Shown here: piece by piece, positions 46,320-54,487 of the stretch
Layout: the number at the start of each line of letters is the position of its first letter
Position numbering within the stretch: position 1 is the stretch's first letter
Origin: Azospirillum brasilense
Lineage (GTDB): Bacteria > Pseudomonadota > Alphaproteobacteria > Azospirillales > Azospirillaceae
Assembly (NCBI RefSeq): GCF_022023855.1
Contig: NZ_CP059449.1
Coordinates: 2,268,501-2,332,500, forward strand
Reading direction: 5' to 3'
DNA: 64,000 nt
Translations under genes and position numbers: made by a program
The notes under the pieces: generated by a model
What the model saw: only the letters and a program-made list of their open reading frames with translations
The model's database searches: none
What the model was told of the DNA's origin: nothing

Positions 46320-48272
46320 TCAGATCTCGACCTGCGTGCCGAGTTCGACCACGCGGCCTGGCGGGATGCAGAAGAATTCCGTCGCCGACAGGGCCGTCTT
46401 CGACAGAAGGATGAAGGCCGGCTCGCGCCAACCCGGCAGGCCGGTCGACCGCGACGGGATCAGCGTCTCGCGGCCCAGGAAGAACGACGTCTCCATCATG
46501 TCCAGATGCAGACCGAAGCGGCGGCACCGCTCCAGTGCCCGGGGAATGTGCGGCTGCTCCAGATAGCCGAAACGCAGGACCACGCGAAAGAAGCCCTTGC
46601 CCAGTTTCTCCACCAGGACGGCGCGGTCCGGGGAGACGCGTGGCACCTCCTCAATGATCACGGTCATGACGACGACCCGCTCGTGCAACACCCGGTTGTG
46701 CTTGATGTTGTGCAGAAGGGCGTGGGGGACGACGTCGGGGTTGCCGGTCATGAAGACGGCCGTCCCGGCGACGCGTTGCGGCGACTGCGGCGTGACGCGC
46801 TGCAGGAACAGGTCCATCGGCAGGGCGTCGGCGTAGAGCCGCTCGGCCAGGATGCGGCGGCCCCGGCGCCATGTCGTCATCAGCGTGTAGACCGCCGCCG
46901 CGATCAGCAGCGGGAACCAGCCGCCGTCCGGCACCTTCAGCAGGGTCGCCCCGAACAGCGCTAGGTCGATCACCAACAGGATGGAGAAGGCCGCGACGAC
47001 CAGCAGGGGATTCCAGCGCCACAGCCGCCATGCCACGACCGCGGCCAGGATGGTGTCGATGGCCATGGCTCCCGTCACCGATACGCCGTAGGCGGCGGCC
47101 AGATTGCTGCTGGACCCGAAGCCGATCACCAGGATCACCACGCCGACCAGGAGCAGCCAGTTGTTGCGCGGGATGTAGACCTGGCCGACCTCGTGTTCGG
47201 ACGTGTGGCGGATCTCGCGCCTCGGCAGGTAGCCGAGCTGCACGGCCTGCCGGGTCAGCGAGAAGGCGCCGGAGATCACCGCTTGGCTGGCGATGACCGT
47301 TGCCGCCGTGGACAGCAGGACCAGAGGCAGCTGCGCCCAGTCCGGCGCCAGATGGAAGAAAGGGTTCTCCAGCGTCTCCGGCTCGTGCAGCAGCATGGCG
47401 CCCTGCCCGAAGTAGTTCAGCAGCAGCGCCGGCAGGACGAGGTAGAGCCAAGCGATGCGGATCGGCGCCCGCCCGAAATGGCCCATGTCGGCGTAGAGCG
47501 CCTCGGCTCCGGTGACCGCCAGGACCACGGCGCCCAGCGTCAGGAAGGCCACCCAGCCGTGGTCGACGAACAGCACCGCCCCATACAGCGGGTTGAAGGC
47601 GCGCAGAACGTCCGGCCAGTGCAGCACCTGCATCAGGCCCAGCACCGCCAGCGTGGCGAACCACACCCCCATGATCGGGCCGAAGAAGATGCCGACCCGG
47701 CCGGTGCCCTGCCGTTGGAACAGGAACAGCAGGGTGAGGACCGCCAGCGTGATCGGGACGATGTAGGGGGACAGGGACGGGGTGACGACCTTCAGCCCTT
47801 CCACCGCGCTCAGCACCGAGATGGCCGGGGTGATCAGGCTGTCGCCGTAGAACAGGGCCATGCCCAGAATCGCCAGCGCCATGATGGCGCGGTTGCCTGC
47901 CCTGGAGCTGAGCCCGCGGTGGGCCAGCGTGCCCAGGGCCAGGACGCCGCCCTCGCCCTTGTTGTCCGCCCGCATGACGAGCAGGACGTATTTCAGCGTC
48001 ACGACGATGATGAGCGCCCAGGTCGCCAGCGACAGGATGCCGAGGATGGTCGGCTCGTCGAGCGGCAGGCCGGTGTGGGTGAAGGACTCCCGCATGGTGT
48101 AGAGCGGGCTGGTCCCGATGTCGCCGTAGACCACGCCCAGCGCCCCCAGGACGAGGGCAGGCATGCGGTTGGCTTGAGGGGGGTGGCCCGGCGGAGTGGA
48201 AATGGGAGCGGGGTTGGCGGCCGGAGCGGCGCCGTTCGGTCCGTCGCCGGTTTGCTGGTTGGCGCTGTCCAT
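46320..48272 (-). CDS. kup: Low-affinity potassium transporter Kup
   Basis: 650 residues. After a hydrophilic Pro/Ala-rich N-terminus (about 36 residues) come 12 membrane helices. It has the family signature VLGALGVVYGDIGTSPLYTMRESF, then LKYVLLVMRADNKGEGGVLALGTLA and SLITPAISVLSAVEGLKVVTPSL. The C-terminal cytoplasmic part ends with the conserved MMETSFFLGRETL and FILLSKTALSATEFFCIPPGRVVELGTQVEI. It is a K+/H+ symporter for general potassium uptake. It converges with the solute-binding protein gene with only 3 bp between stops and no terminator in between. Confidence 0.96.
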   Translation of the reverse strand: MDSANQQTGDGPNGAAPAANPAPISTPPGHPPQANRMPALVLGALGVVYGDIGTSPLYTMRESFTHTGLPLDEPTILGILSLATWALIIVVTLKYVLLVMRADNKGEGGVLALGTLAHRGLSSRAGNRAIMALAILGMALFYGDSLITPAISVLSAVEGLKVVTPSLSPYIVPITLAVLTLLFLFQRQGTGRVGIFFGPIMGVWFATLAVLGLMQVLHWPDVLRAFNPLYGAVLFVDHGWVAFLTLGAVVLAVTGAEALYADMGHFGRAPIRIAWLYLVLPALLLNYFGQGAMLLHEPETLENPFFHLAPDWAQLPLVLLSTAATVIASQAVISGAFSLTRQAVQLGYLPRREIRHTSEHEVGQVYIPRNNWLLLVGVVILVIGFGSSSNLAAAYGVSVTGAMAIDTILAAVVAWRLWRWNPLLVVAAFSILLVIDLALFGATLLKVPDGGWFPLLIAAAVYTLMTTWRRGRRILAERLYADALPMDLFLQRVTPQSPQRVAGTAVFMTGNPDVVPHALLHNIKHNRVLHERVVVMTVIIEEVPRVSPDRAVLVEKLGKGFFRVVLRFGYLEQPHIPRALERCRRFGLHLDMMETSFFLGRETLIPSRSTGLPGWREPAFILLSKTALSATEFFCIPPGRVVELGTQVEI

Positions 48273-48500
48273 GATGGTCCGTTCGTTCGGATCGCGGTCC
48301 GGTGTCGGGGGTCCCTCCTTGCGGGCGGAACGCTTCGGCCGCGAACCTTCTCCTTACATCAACCGCTCACCACAAGACCATATGGTTCCGGCGGTGCGGG
48401 GCCGCCAGCCACAACGTTGAAGCCGACGGTCTTCTTCGCGTCCGGCGTCACGGGTCGATGCAGGGGCAGCGCACGGTCGATGCACGGTCGTGCCGCCGAA

Positions 48501-48546
48501 CAGAACAAATATGGGACGCGCCGCTTGTTGTTCATGATTTGTTCTG
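48501..48546. repeat. 10 bp inverted repeat overlapping the LexA-type box
   Basis: CAGAACAAAT (48501-48510) and ATTTGTTCTG (48537-48546) are perfect inverted repeats 26 bp apart. The right arm contains the second GTTC of the LexA-type site. Confidence 0.8.
48530..48544. promoter_or_regulatory. LexA-type SOS box (GTTC-N7-GTTC)
   Basis: GTTC-ATGATTT-GTTC matches the direct-repeat operator recognised by alphaproteobacterial LexA. TGATAC immediately follows (48545-48550) and may be a -10 element. It lies 82 bp before the start of a 32-residue membrane peptide and 258 bp upstream of divergent kup. Confidence 0.65.
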
Positions 48547-48626
48547 ATACGGTTTCCTCATCGAAGCCTTGGCCGCGCGTCAACACCGCCCGGCGCAGCG
48601 GCGGCAACCGATGAAGGAGGACGTCC

Positions 48627-48725
48627 ATGTCGATCCTGGTTTTCCTGCGTGAATTCGCCGGACTGACGGCCCTGTTCGGCACCCTGTTCATCTGGACTCT
48701 GCTGGGCCACGCCGCCGGCTTTTGA
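48627..48725 (+). CDS. 32-residue hydrophobic membrane peptide, candidate SOS-induced
   Basis: ATG at 48627 follows AAGGAGGACGTCC, an ideal ribosome-binding site. The product is 32 residues with a short N-terminus containing Arg and Glu (SILVFLREFAG) and one membrane-spanning stretch (LTALFGTLFIWTLLGHAAGF). It is too short for usual gene finders. An SOS-type LexA box is 82 bp upstream. Two well-known SOS products of this size are single-span inner membrane peptides: the Caulobacter cell-division inhibitor SidA (29 residues) and the E. coli toxin TisB. No sequence identity with either is claimed. Confidence 0.7.
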   Translation: MSILVFLREFAGLTALFGTLFIWTLLGHAAGF

Positions 48726-48961
48726 GGCACCGCACCCTCCCGAAAGGAGTCGCCATAAGGGTTGGACCTCCTCCGGATAATAATCCGAAATCCCAGGCAA
48801 CCGTTGGCGATGCATCGCTTACATCCGGAATGCGTTCACCGCAGCCGCCGGGCATCTCCAGCCAAGCCGGGGCCAGCCGGAGCGGGGCGGGCGACGCGAC
48901 GATCAGGCCACCGGCCAAGGCCGGCTGGTGACGACAACGCGGAATTCTGGGATCGGGACGG

Positions 48962-50566
48962 ATGCGAAACTTCTTTCGGAAGCGGCGGGCGACCGCCGAT
49001 GCGGATGACCGGATGTCCATGGGCGGCGGCATCACGGGTGGTGGAGCGGCCGGACCGGGCGCCACCCCGGGCAATGCGGCTCATGGCCACCCGCCGATGC
49101 AATCCCAGAGCCCGCTCGCGGGCCGTCCGGCGCCGCATCTGCGGCCAGTCGGTGGCCCCGAGGGCGGTGGTCTCGGCGGCGGCGGTCTTGGTGGCGGTTT
49201 GGGCGAGACGATGCGCGGCCCGTCCGGGTTGCGTCACGACCCGCTGAGCAGCCCGCTTGGTGGCGGGCTTGGCGGTGGATTGGGCGCCCAGCGCGGCCAG
49301 GCCTCCGCCGACACGGAGCTGCCGCGCTTCACGATGACCGTGAACGGCGGGCTGCGCGGACCGGGAGCGGTCGGTGCGCCGGCCATGCTGAAGGGGCTCA
49401 CCCCCGAACTGAACGGTCTGCTGCGCGAGGCCTTCACGCCGACGCGGCCCAAGCAGCAGCTGAACTCGCTGTTCATCGGCCGGACCGACACGTTGAAGCG
49501 CATCATCTCCGCCATCGAGGAGGAGCGGGCGCACGTCATCCTGTTCGGCGACCGGGGCCGCGGCAAGACCTCCGTCGCCAATGCCATCGAGAAGATCGCC
49601 GGGCAGGCCGGCTACCTCTCGCTGAAGCTGACCTGCAGCGCGGAGCTGAGCTTCGAGGACATCTTCCGTCATTTCCTGAAGAAGATCCCCTCCACCTACT
49701 ACCGGTCGGGGATCGACAACCCCTTCGCCTCGCGCCGCAGCTTCACCAGCTTCAACGAGCTGCTGCCCGAGGGCGGGTTCAGCGTGACGGAGCTGAACGA
49801 GGTGCTGGCCGGCATCCACGCCACCCATGTGCTGCTGATCCTTGACGAGTATGACCGCGTTACCGACGAGGATTTCCGCAACAAGCTGGCCGAGCTGTTC
49901 AAGAACCTGACCGACAGCTCGATCCCGGTGACGCTTCTGGTGGTCGGCGTGGCGGAGAATCTGGACCAGCTCCTGGGCAAGCATCCATCGATCCAGCGCT
50001 CGCTGGTGCCGGTGCATCTGCCGTTGATGACCGATGTGGAGATCGGGCGCCTCATCAACGCGGGGGCGGAAAACGCCGGAATCGCCTTCGCGCCGGAAGC
50101 CGTGGACCGCGTCTGCGAATTCGTCCGCGGTCTGCCCTATTACGCCCAGCTTCTCGGCCTGCACGCCGCCCGCAGTGCGGTCAGCCGCGGTTCGACGGTG
50201 GTGGAGCGGGACGACCTCGCCTATGCCGTCACCCGCTGCCTCCAGGAGGCGGAGCGCGGGATCGTCGACTCCTACGCCCGGGCGCTGGCCGCCGAACGCC
50301 GCGCCGAGCTGGAGGATGTTCTGTTGGCCTGCGCGCTGTGCCCCGCGGACGCCTATGGAACCTTTGATCCGAAGGAACTGGCCGGACCGGGTGGTGCCCC
50401 GCCGACCAAGGAGGCGCTCGGCATTCTGGAGCGGCTCTGCCGCGAGGAGTATGGCGGCGTCCTGGCTCCGGTGGTCGAGCCGGGCTGGACCCGCTACCGC
50501 TTCCGCAATCAGATGATGCGCCAATACGTGCTGATGCGGCAGGCCCACGAGCGCGGCCAGATCTGA
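48962..50566 (+). CDS. AAA+ ATPase of the ORC/CDC6-like (AAA_16) type with Gly-rich N-terminus
   Basis: 534 residues. Residues 1-135 are basic then low-complexity (LGGGGLGGGL-type repeats between about 65 and 110). The ATPase core (about 150-330) has ERAHVILFGDRGRGKTSVANAIE as Walker A, LLILDEYDRVTDEDF as Walker B and TLLVVGVAENLDQLLG with a sensor-1-like residue. A winged-helix-like C-terminal region follows with a VLLACALCP segment. The function is unknown to me; regulation or protein remodelling is possible. It is 236 bp downstream of the 32-residue peptide on the same strand and could share its transcript. Confidence 0.8.
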   Translation: MRNFFRKRRATADADDRMSMGGGITGGGAAGPGATPGNAAHGHPPMQSQSPLAGRPAPHLRPVGGPEGGGLGGGGLGGGLGETMRGPSGLRHDPLSSPLGGGLGGGLGAQRGQASADTELPRFTMTVNGGLRGPGAVGAPAMLKGLTPELNGLLREAFTPTRPKQQLNSLFIGRTDTLKRIISAIEEERAHVILFGDRGRGKTSVANAIEKIAGQAGYLSLKLTCSAELSFEDIFRHFLKKIPSTYYRSGIDNPFASRRSFTSFNELLPEGGFSVTELNEVLAGIHATHVLLILDEYDRVTDEDFRNKLAELFKNLTDSSIPVTLLVVGVAENLDQLLGKHPSIQRSLVPVHLPLMTDVEIGRLINAGAENAGIAFAPEAVDRVCEFVRGLPYYAQLLGLHAARSAVSRGSTVVERDDLAYAVTRCLQEAERGIVDSYARALAAERRAELEDVLLACALCPADAYGTFDPKELAGPGGAPPTKEALGILERLCREEYGGVLAPVVEPGWTRYRFRNQMMRQYVLMRQAHERGQI

Positions 50567-50595
50567 CCGTCCATCCACGGCAGACCGGTCCGGGG

Positions 50596-50629
50596 AGGCC
50601 CCTTTCCGCCATCAGGCGGGGAGGGGCCT
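50596..50629. terminator. Hairpin between the AAA+ gene and the convergent small ORF
   Basis: AGGCCCC-TT-TCCGCC-ATCA-GGCGGG-GA-GGGGCCT forms a long stem with one internal mismatch pair, 29 bp after the AAA+ stop codon; it can serve both converging transcripts. Confidence 0.65.
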
Positions 50630-50660
50630 TCGTGCGTTCTGGCGTGCATTCTTCCGAGGA

Positions 50661-50831
50661 TCAGCGCGAATCGAGCAGCATCGCGGTGAGGACCGCGCCG
50701 GCGACCAACGCACACAGGGCGAGCACGATGGCGAGGCTGCGCAGGAACTGGCGCATTTCCCCCTGTTTCCAGGCGCTTCGAGCCAGAAGCAGCAGGTAGC
50801 CGGCCGCCGCCGCCCCGATTATCGTCCACAT
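50661..50831 (-). CDS. 56-residue membrane protein with two predicted helices
   Basis: From the ATG at 50831. It has a hydrophobic N-terminus (TIIGAAAAGYLLLLARSAW), a short basic loop (KQGEMRQFLRS) and a second membrane helix (LAIVLALCALVAGAVLTAMLL). The coding pattern is clearly hydrophobic in this frame only. Its start overlaps the end of the 43-residue ORF upstream by 13 bp, which could give translational coupling because its own ribosome-binding site is weak. No family is recognised. Confidence 0.55.
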   Translation of the reverse strand: MWTIIGAAAAGYLLLLARSAWKQGEMRQFLRSLAIVLALCALVAGAVLTAMLLDSR

Positions 50832-50950
50832 CGAACCGCCAACCGCCTCTGTCGGGAACGCTCCCTCCGCATGGTGTTATGACCTACGGTGAGGGGGCCG
50901 CGGCAATCATAGGACGCCCGCGGCAAGGGGCGGATGCGCTTCTTTGGCAT
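50819..50950 (-). CDS. 43-residue basic small ORF with a strong ribosome-binding site
   Basis: ATG at 50950 follows ACAGGAGGCACTC, a consensus Shine-Dalgarno. The peptide begins MPKKRIRPLPRASYDCRG and ends in Arg-rich sequence (RRERSRQRRLAVRCGR). It has 13 Arg or Lys in 43 residues, no known motif. It overlaps the following 56-residue membrane ORF. It may be a genuine small protein or a leader that drives translation of the next ORF. Confidence 0.4.
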   Translation of the reverse strand: MPKKRIRPLPRASYDCRGPLTVGHNTMRRERSRQRRLAVRCGR

Positions 50951-51064
50951 GAGTGCCTCCTGTCCGTTTTGGGTCGGGAACTTTTGGCAACCCACATGAA
51001 CCGGGCAGCGCCACCGCGCATCCAAAGCGTGCGCCCCTCCGCAAAAAAGTGGTAGAAATTACGG

Positions 51065-51168
51065 AAAGTATCCATTCGATTGGGGGTGGTAGATACTTTA
51101 AAAGAGATGCAGTAATCCATGATTAAAAGTAGCTTTGCGCATATGCCCAATGCGTTCTTCTTTTAATC
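51065..51168. promoter_or_regulatory. AT-rich leader of the first LuxR-type regulator with two inverted repeats
   Basis: The 383 bp from 50951 to 51333 carry no gene. Two perfect inverted repeats stand out: AAAGTATC (51065-51072)/GATACTTT (51092-51099), and GATTAAAAG (51121-51129)/CTTTTAATC (51160-51168). The region is far richer in A and T than the flanking genes, as expected of a regulated promoter. The rest of the spacer shows nothing I can name. Confidence 0.45.
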
Positions 51169-51333
51169 CCACAGAGTGGTACCGTGTTGCACGACACAGG
51201 GGTAAGGTCATCCAAAATATCGGCACGTCAATGCCATCGGTGGGGCACGGGTGGGGAAACCTCGGGTGATTGGTAGCCTACAAGATTGCCCAGGGAGTCA
51301 GAGCAATTTTCCAAAAATCGCGGGAGCTGACCA

Positions 51334-52029
51334 ATGGAACCAGTGCGTGCTTTTCTGATCGACTCCAATAAGCTGTTCCGCGAAGGCCTGAAGAGGCTTC
51401 TCGACGATTCACCTTTTCAGATCGCCGCCGAGGCGGGGAACCTGCGCGAGGCGCTGAACTCCGTCGAGAACGGACTGCGTCCGCAGCTCATCCTGCTCGA
51501 TCTGGTGAATGGGGGTGAGGAGGAGGCCGACGGCATGCGGCGGCTGCGCGCTCAGCTTCCCGACGCGCGCATGGTCATCCTGACCAGCGACCTGTGCACC
51601 CGCCGCCTCGCCAACGCTCTGGAGGCCGGAGCGGACGGTTATCTGATGAAGGACCTCTCCTCCGATGCGCTGGCCCAATCCCTGCGCCTCGTGATGATGG
51701 GCGAGAAGGTGTTCCCGACCCATCTCGCCGCCCTGCTGATTTCCGGTCGGGTGAACGGGAACGGCACCGACATGCCGGTGTCGCGCAAGGGCCTGTCCCA
51801 GCGGGAGGTGCAGATCCTGCGCTGCCTGCTGAACGGCGACAGCAACAAGATGATCGCCAACCATCTGAACATCACCGAAGCGACGGTGAAGGTTCATTTG
51901 AAAAGCCTGCTGCGCAAGATCAATGCCTCCAACCGCACCCAGGCGGCCATCTGGGCGCTGAACAACGGTATCGGCGGCGAGTTGGCCGGCGCCGCCGGCG
52001 CCGTGACCGCGGCGGCTGTCCACCAGTAA
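51334..52029 (+). CDS. LuxR/NarL-family response regulator
   Basis: 231 residues. Receiver (about 5-125) with the phosphorylatable Asp in LILLDLVNGG near residue 57, the Thr/Ser in MVILTSD and the Lys in YLMKDLSS. The first acidic pair is reduced to one Asp (FLIDSN). The LuxR helix-turn-helix is at about 152-215 (LSQREVQILRCLLNGDSNKMIANHLNITEATVKVHLKSLLRKI). No kinase is adjacent. It is followed by a very long GC-rich hairpin and converges with a second LuxR-type gene. Confidence 0.9.
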   Translation: MEPVRAFLIDSNKLFREGLKRLLDDSPFQIAAEAGNLREALNSVENGLRPQLILLDLVNGGEEEADGMRRLRAQLPDARMVILTSDLCTRRLANALEAGADGYLMKDLSSDALAQSLRLVMMGEKVFPTHLAALLISGRVNGNGTDMPVSRKGLSQREVQILRCLLNGDSNKMIANHLNITEATVKVHLKSLLRKINASNRTQAAIWALNNGIGGELAGAAGAVTAAAVHQ

Positions 52030-52063
52030 TCGCACTCCCGCGGTCGTTTCCACCGGTGCAGGC

Positions 52064-52110
52064 GCCGGACCGGCCAGCCATACCCGTTCGGGGTGGCTGG
52101 CCGGTCCGGC
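52064..52110 (+). terminator. Long GC-rich hairpin after the first LuxR-type regulator
   Basis: GCCGGACCGGCCAGCCATACC pairs with GGTGGCTGGCCGGTCCGGC-type sequence over about 20 bp, around a CGTTCGGG loop, 34 bp after the stop codon. The tail is GTTTCC, so termination is plausible but not canonical. Confidence 0.6.
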
Positions 52111-52251
52111 GTTTCCGTGCGGGTCTCAGAGGCTGGCCGGCATGCGTCCGGATAGCTTCGCCGTGCAGAGAGCGACCTGGACGGAAGATTGAGCGAAGTG
52201 CCCACCCTAAAGCGTTCACCCATTCAAAGCGTGCGCCCATTGTGCGGACAG

Positions 52252-52284
52252 AAAATATCCCGGCACGGTGGCCGGGATTCTTTC
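52252..52284. terminator. Bidirectional terminator between the converging LuxR-type genes
   Basis: ATCCCGGC-ACGGTG-GCCGGGAT (52257-52278) has A-rich left and T-rich right flanks (GAAAAT and TCTTTC), giving U-tails for both strands. The leftward regulator stops at 52318. Confidence 0.65.
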
Positions 52285-52317
52285 GATTGATCAGGGTGAA
52301 ACGCGTCCGACGATGCG

Positions 52318-53061
52318 TCAGGACGTGCCGGTCCGTTGGGCCGGGGCCGCGTGCATATGCGGCGGCACCATGCCTTCCCGGGCGGATTGCAACGCGCCCT
52401 GCTGTCGCGCGGCAAAGACGCCGGCCTCCGTTCTGTTGCGGAAGTGCAGCTTGGACAGGACACTGCGCACCATCGACTTTATCACCGCCTCGGACAGATC
52501 GAGCTGGTTGGCGATCGTCCGGTTGTTCAGCCCCTGGCCAAGCAAGCGCAGGGTCTCGAACTCCGGTTCCGACAGCCGCGGCAGCAGGGTCAGCCGAATC
52601 TCATCGACGCCCAGCCGGGACAGGAACTGCTTGGGCATCAGACAGTGCCCTTCCAGCCCCAGGTCCAGCAGCTCGTTGATGCGGTCCACGTTGATGTCCT
52701 CGAACACCCACGCATCGGCGAAGGCCAGGATGTGTGCGGCGTCCAGCAACTCCCGCGACGACAGCACCACGACGATCCGCGACCGGCGTGACAGCCGCAG
52801 ATACACCATCGGTTCGTTCTCGCGCAGCGCGGTGAACTGCTGAAGGCCGATCAGGATCGCATCGGGCGTCAGCGTGCTCTGCGTCAGTTCCGATATGTCG
52901 TGGAAGACGGTCACACGATGGCGACCGGCCCGGTCGAGCGCCTGCACCACGGTGTCGGTCAGGGAATTGTTGTCGAGAATCAGGCAGACGTGCATGGGGG
53001 TCACCGCGTTGCGGGTCGAGTGCGATGCTTTCTCTTGGGCGTACTCATGGTTCATTTGCAT
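52318..53061 (-). CDS. LuxR-type regulator with a degenerate receiver
   Basis: 247 residues from the ATG at 53061 (an ATG at 52995, just before HVCLILDN, is possible too). The receiver-like part (about 24-145) lacks the phosphorylatable Asp: the strand reads DAILIGLQQF where LxxxD is expected, and the usual Lys is replaced (VFEDINVD). The LuxR helix-turn-helix near residues 165-220 is intact (LSEPEFETLRLLGQGLNNRTIANQLDLSEAVIKSMVRSVLSKL). It is probably a phosphorylation-independent regulator. It has the same strand order and AT-rich surroundings as its two neighbours. Confidence 0.85.
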   Translation of the reverse strand: MQMNHEYAQEKASHSTRNAVTPMHVCLILDNNSLTDTVVQALDRAGRHRVTVFHDISELTQSTLTPDAILIGLQQFTALRENEPMVYLRLSRRSRIVVVLSSRELLDAAHILAFADAWVFEDINVDRINELLDLGLEGHCLMPKQFLSRLGVDEIRLTLLPRLSEPEFETLRLLGQGLNNRTIANQLDLSEAVIKSMVRSVLSKLHFRNRTEAGVFAARQQGALQSAREGMVPPHMHAAPAQRTGTS

Positions 53062-53240
53062 GGGTCAGCTCTGTTTGGAGGAGGCATCCACGGCAGGCCC
53101 TTGTCGGGCATTATCGCCGCCTGTGTTTTAGGCTTGTCTCGTGCTCTCTATTCGTCGGCGCTCTGTGTCTTCGCGTAAGTGGTTTCGTTTAAAGACTGCA
53201 TCGAATTTCAGGCATATATCCATCAAACCTGGAAAAAAAC

Positions 53241-53269
53241 TTGACACTGTGATAAACAGTTTATAAATT
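53241..53269 (+). promoter_or_regulatory. Sigma-70-like promoter with an embedded palindrome
   Basis: TTGACA (53241-53246), 17 bp spacer, TAAATT (53264-53269). The palindrome ACTGTGATAAACAGT (53246-53260) fills the spacer, as an operator would. It points toward the third regulator, 570 bp away. The remainder of the 53062-53839 spacer is AT-rich and holds no ORF I would support. Confidence 0.45.
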
Positions 53270-53839
53270 AGGCGTGTAACACGTAAATCAAACGATAGAC
53301 GATCACTCAAGATCGTCAAGCGCATCTGAATGGTGACCGGATCACTCCAAGCGATAACTCTTTTGTGACGGACCGCACTGAAAGGCCAGTACAGGTACGT
53401 GTCGCAAGGGGGCGCATTCGCACAGGAAAAGGACTGGCCATCCGTACAACGTGTTGCGCCGATGGGATAGGTTTTCACGCATTTCGATCATAGGCGTCGA
53501 TCCTTCACGCGCGCCGGATGTTTTCCAGGGTGGACATCGTGACGTTCGCATCCTGAACAACCAAACATGGAAAAAATTGCGCTTCCCCTTTCTTTCGTGC
53601 AAAGAAATAGTTAAAAGGTAATAGTTCGTGCTTTGTTCAGTCGGCCTTCGCTGTATCAGAGGCCCTTTCCGCGCCGCAAATGACCTATGGCCCTTGTCCG
53701 GATATTGGCTCTCTTCCGAATGTGGTAGCAGTTCTTCAAGCCACGGGGCGAAAGGGTAGTTGGATCGCCAACGGGGTGGCCCGGTTAGTCCGGGAGGGCT
53801 GATCTGAAGCAACGGGAAAAAACGAAGGCGGACGGGGCC

Positions 53840-54487
53840 ATGAAAATTCTGATCGGTGACGACCATCTCCTTTTTCGTGAAGGCCTGCGCCGTCTTCTGG
53901 AGCAGCTTCACGGGGACGCGATCTTCGTCGAGGCGGGCACCTTCGACGAGGTTGTTCAGCAATGCCGCGTCGGCGGCGGGTTCGACGTGGTGCTGATGGA
54001 CCTGCACATGCCGAACTGGCCGGGCTTCGACGGGCTGCGCGAGGTGCAGAGCCTCCAGCCGGGCGTTCCGGTGGTGGTGATCTCCGCCTCCGAGGCGCTG
54101 AACGACATTCGCGGCGCGCTCGACCACGGGGCCACCGGCTACATTCCGAAGTCGAGCAGCGTCAAGGTGATGATGGGCGCGCTGAACCTCGTTTTCTCCG
54201 GCGGCATCTACGTGCCGCCCGGCGCGCTCACCGCCGCGACGGCAGCCTCCGACGCCGCGCCGCGCCGCGGTCGCCTGGACGGCGCGGACCGCAGCGCCTA
54301 CGGCCTGACCCAGCGCCAGCGGGAAGTCCTGGATTGCCTGCGGGCGGGTAAGTCGAACAAGCAGATCGCCTACGAGCTCGGCCTGTCCGAGGGCACGGTG
54401 AAGATCCACGTCACGGCGATCTTCAAGTCGCTGGGCGTCAAGAACCGCACCCAGGCGGTGATCGCCGCCGCCGCCATGGCCTCGTAA
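53840..54487 (+). CDS. LuxR/NarL-family response regulator (canonical receiver)
   Basis: 215 residues. All receiver residues are present: DDH (KILIGDDHLLFREGLRRLLEQL), Asp in VLMDLHMPNWPGFDGL near residue 54, Ser in VVISAS and Lys in YIPKSSS near residue 104. The helix-turn-helix (about 147-205) reads LTQRQREVLDCLRAGKSNKQIAYELGLSEGTVKIHVTAIFKSLGV. Expected to be phosphorylated by an unlinked kinase. It is preceded by a 778 bp non-coding spacer. Confidence 0.92.
   Translation: MKILIGDDHLLFREGLRRLLEQLHGDAIFVEAGTFDEVVQQCRVGGGFDVVLMDLHMPNWPGFDGLREVQSLQPGVPVVVISASEALNDIRGALDHGATGYIPKSSSVKVMMGALNLVFSGGIYVPPGALTAATAASDAAPRRGRLDGADRSAYGLTQRQREVLDCLRAGKSNKQIAYELGLSEGTVKIHVTAIFKSLGVKNRTQAVIAAAAMAS

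Noticed and set aside
48359..48730. 123-codon leftward ORF
   Set aside because: Antisense to the 32-residue peptide and its LexA-type box; Pro/Arg-rich and without a good start.
53128..53478. 116-codon leftward ORF in the AT-rich spacer
   Set aside because: No ribosome-binding site, no family resemblance, and it runs across the promoter-like palindrome. It cannot be excluded but is not supported.
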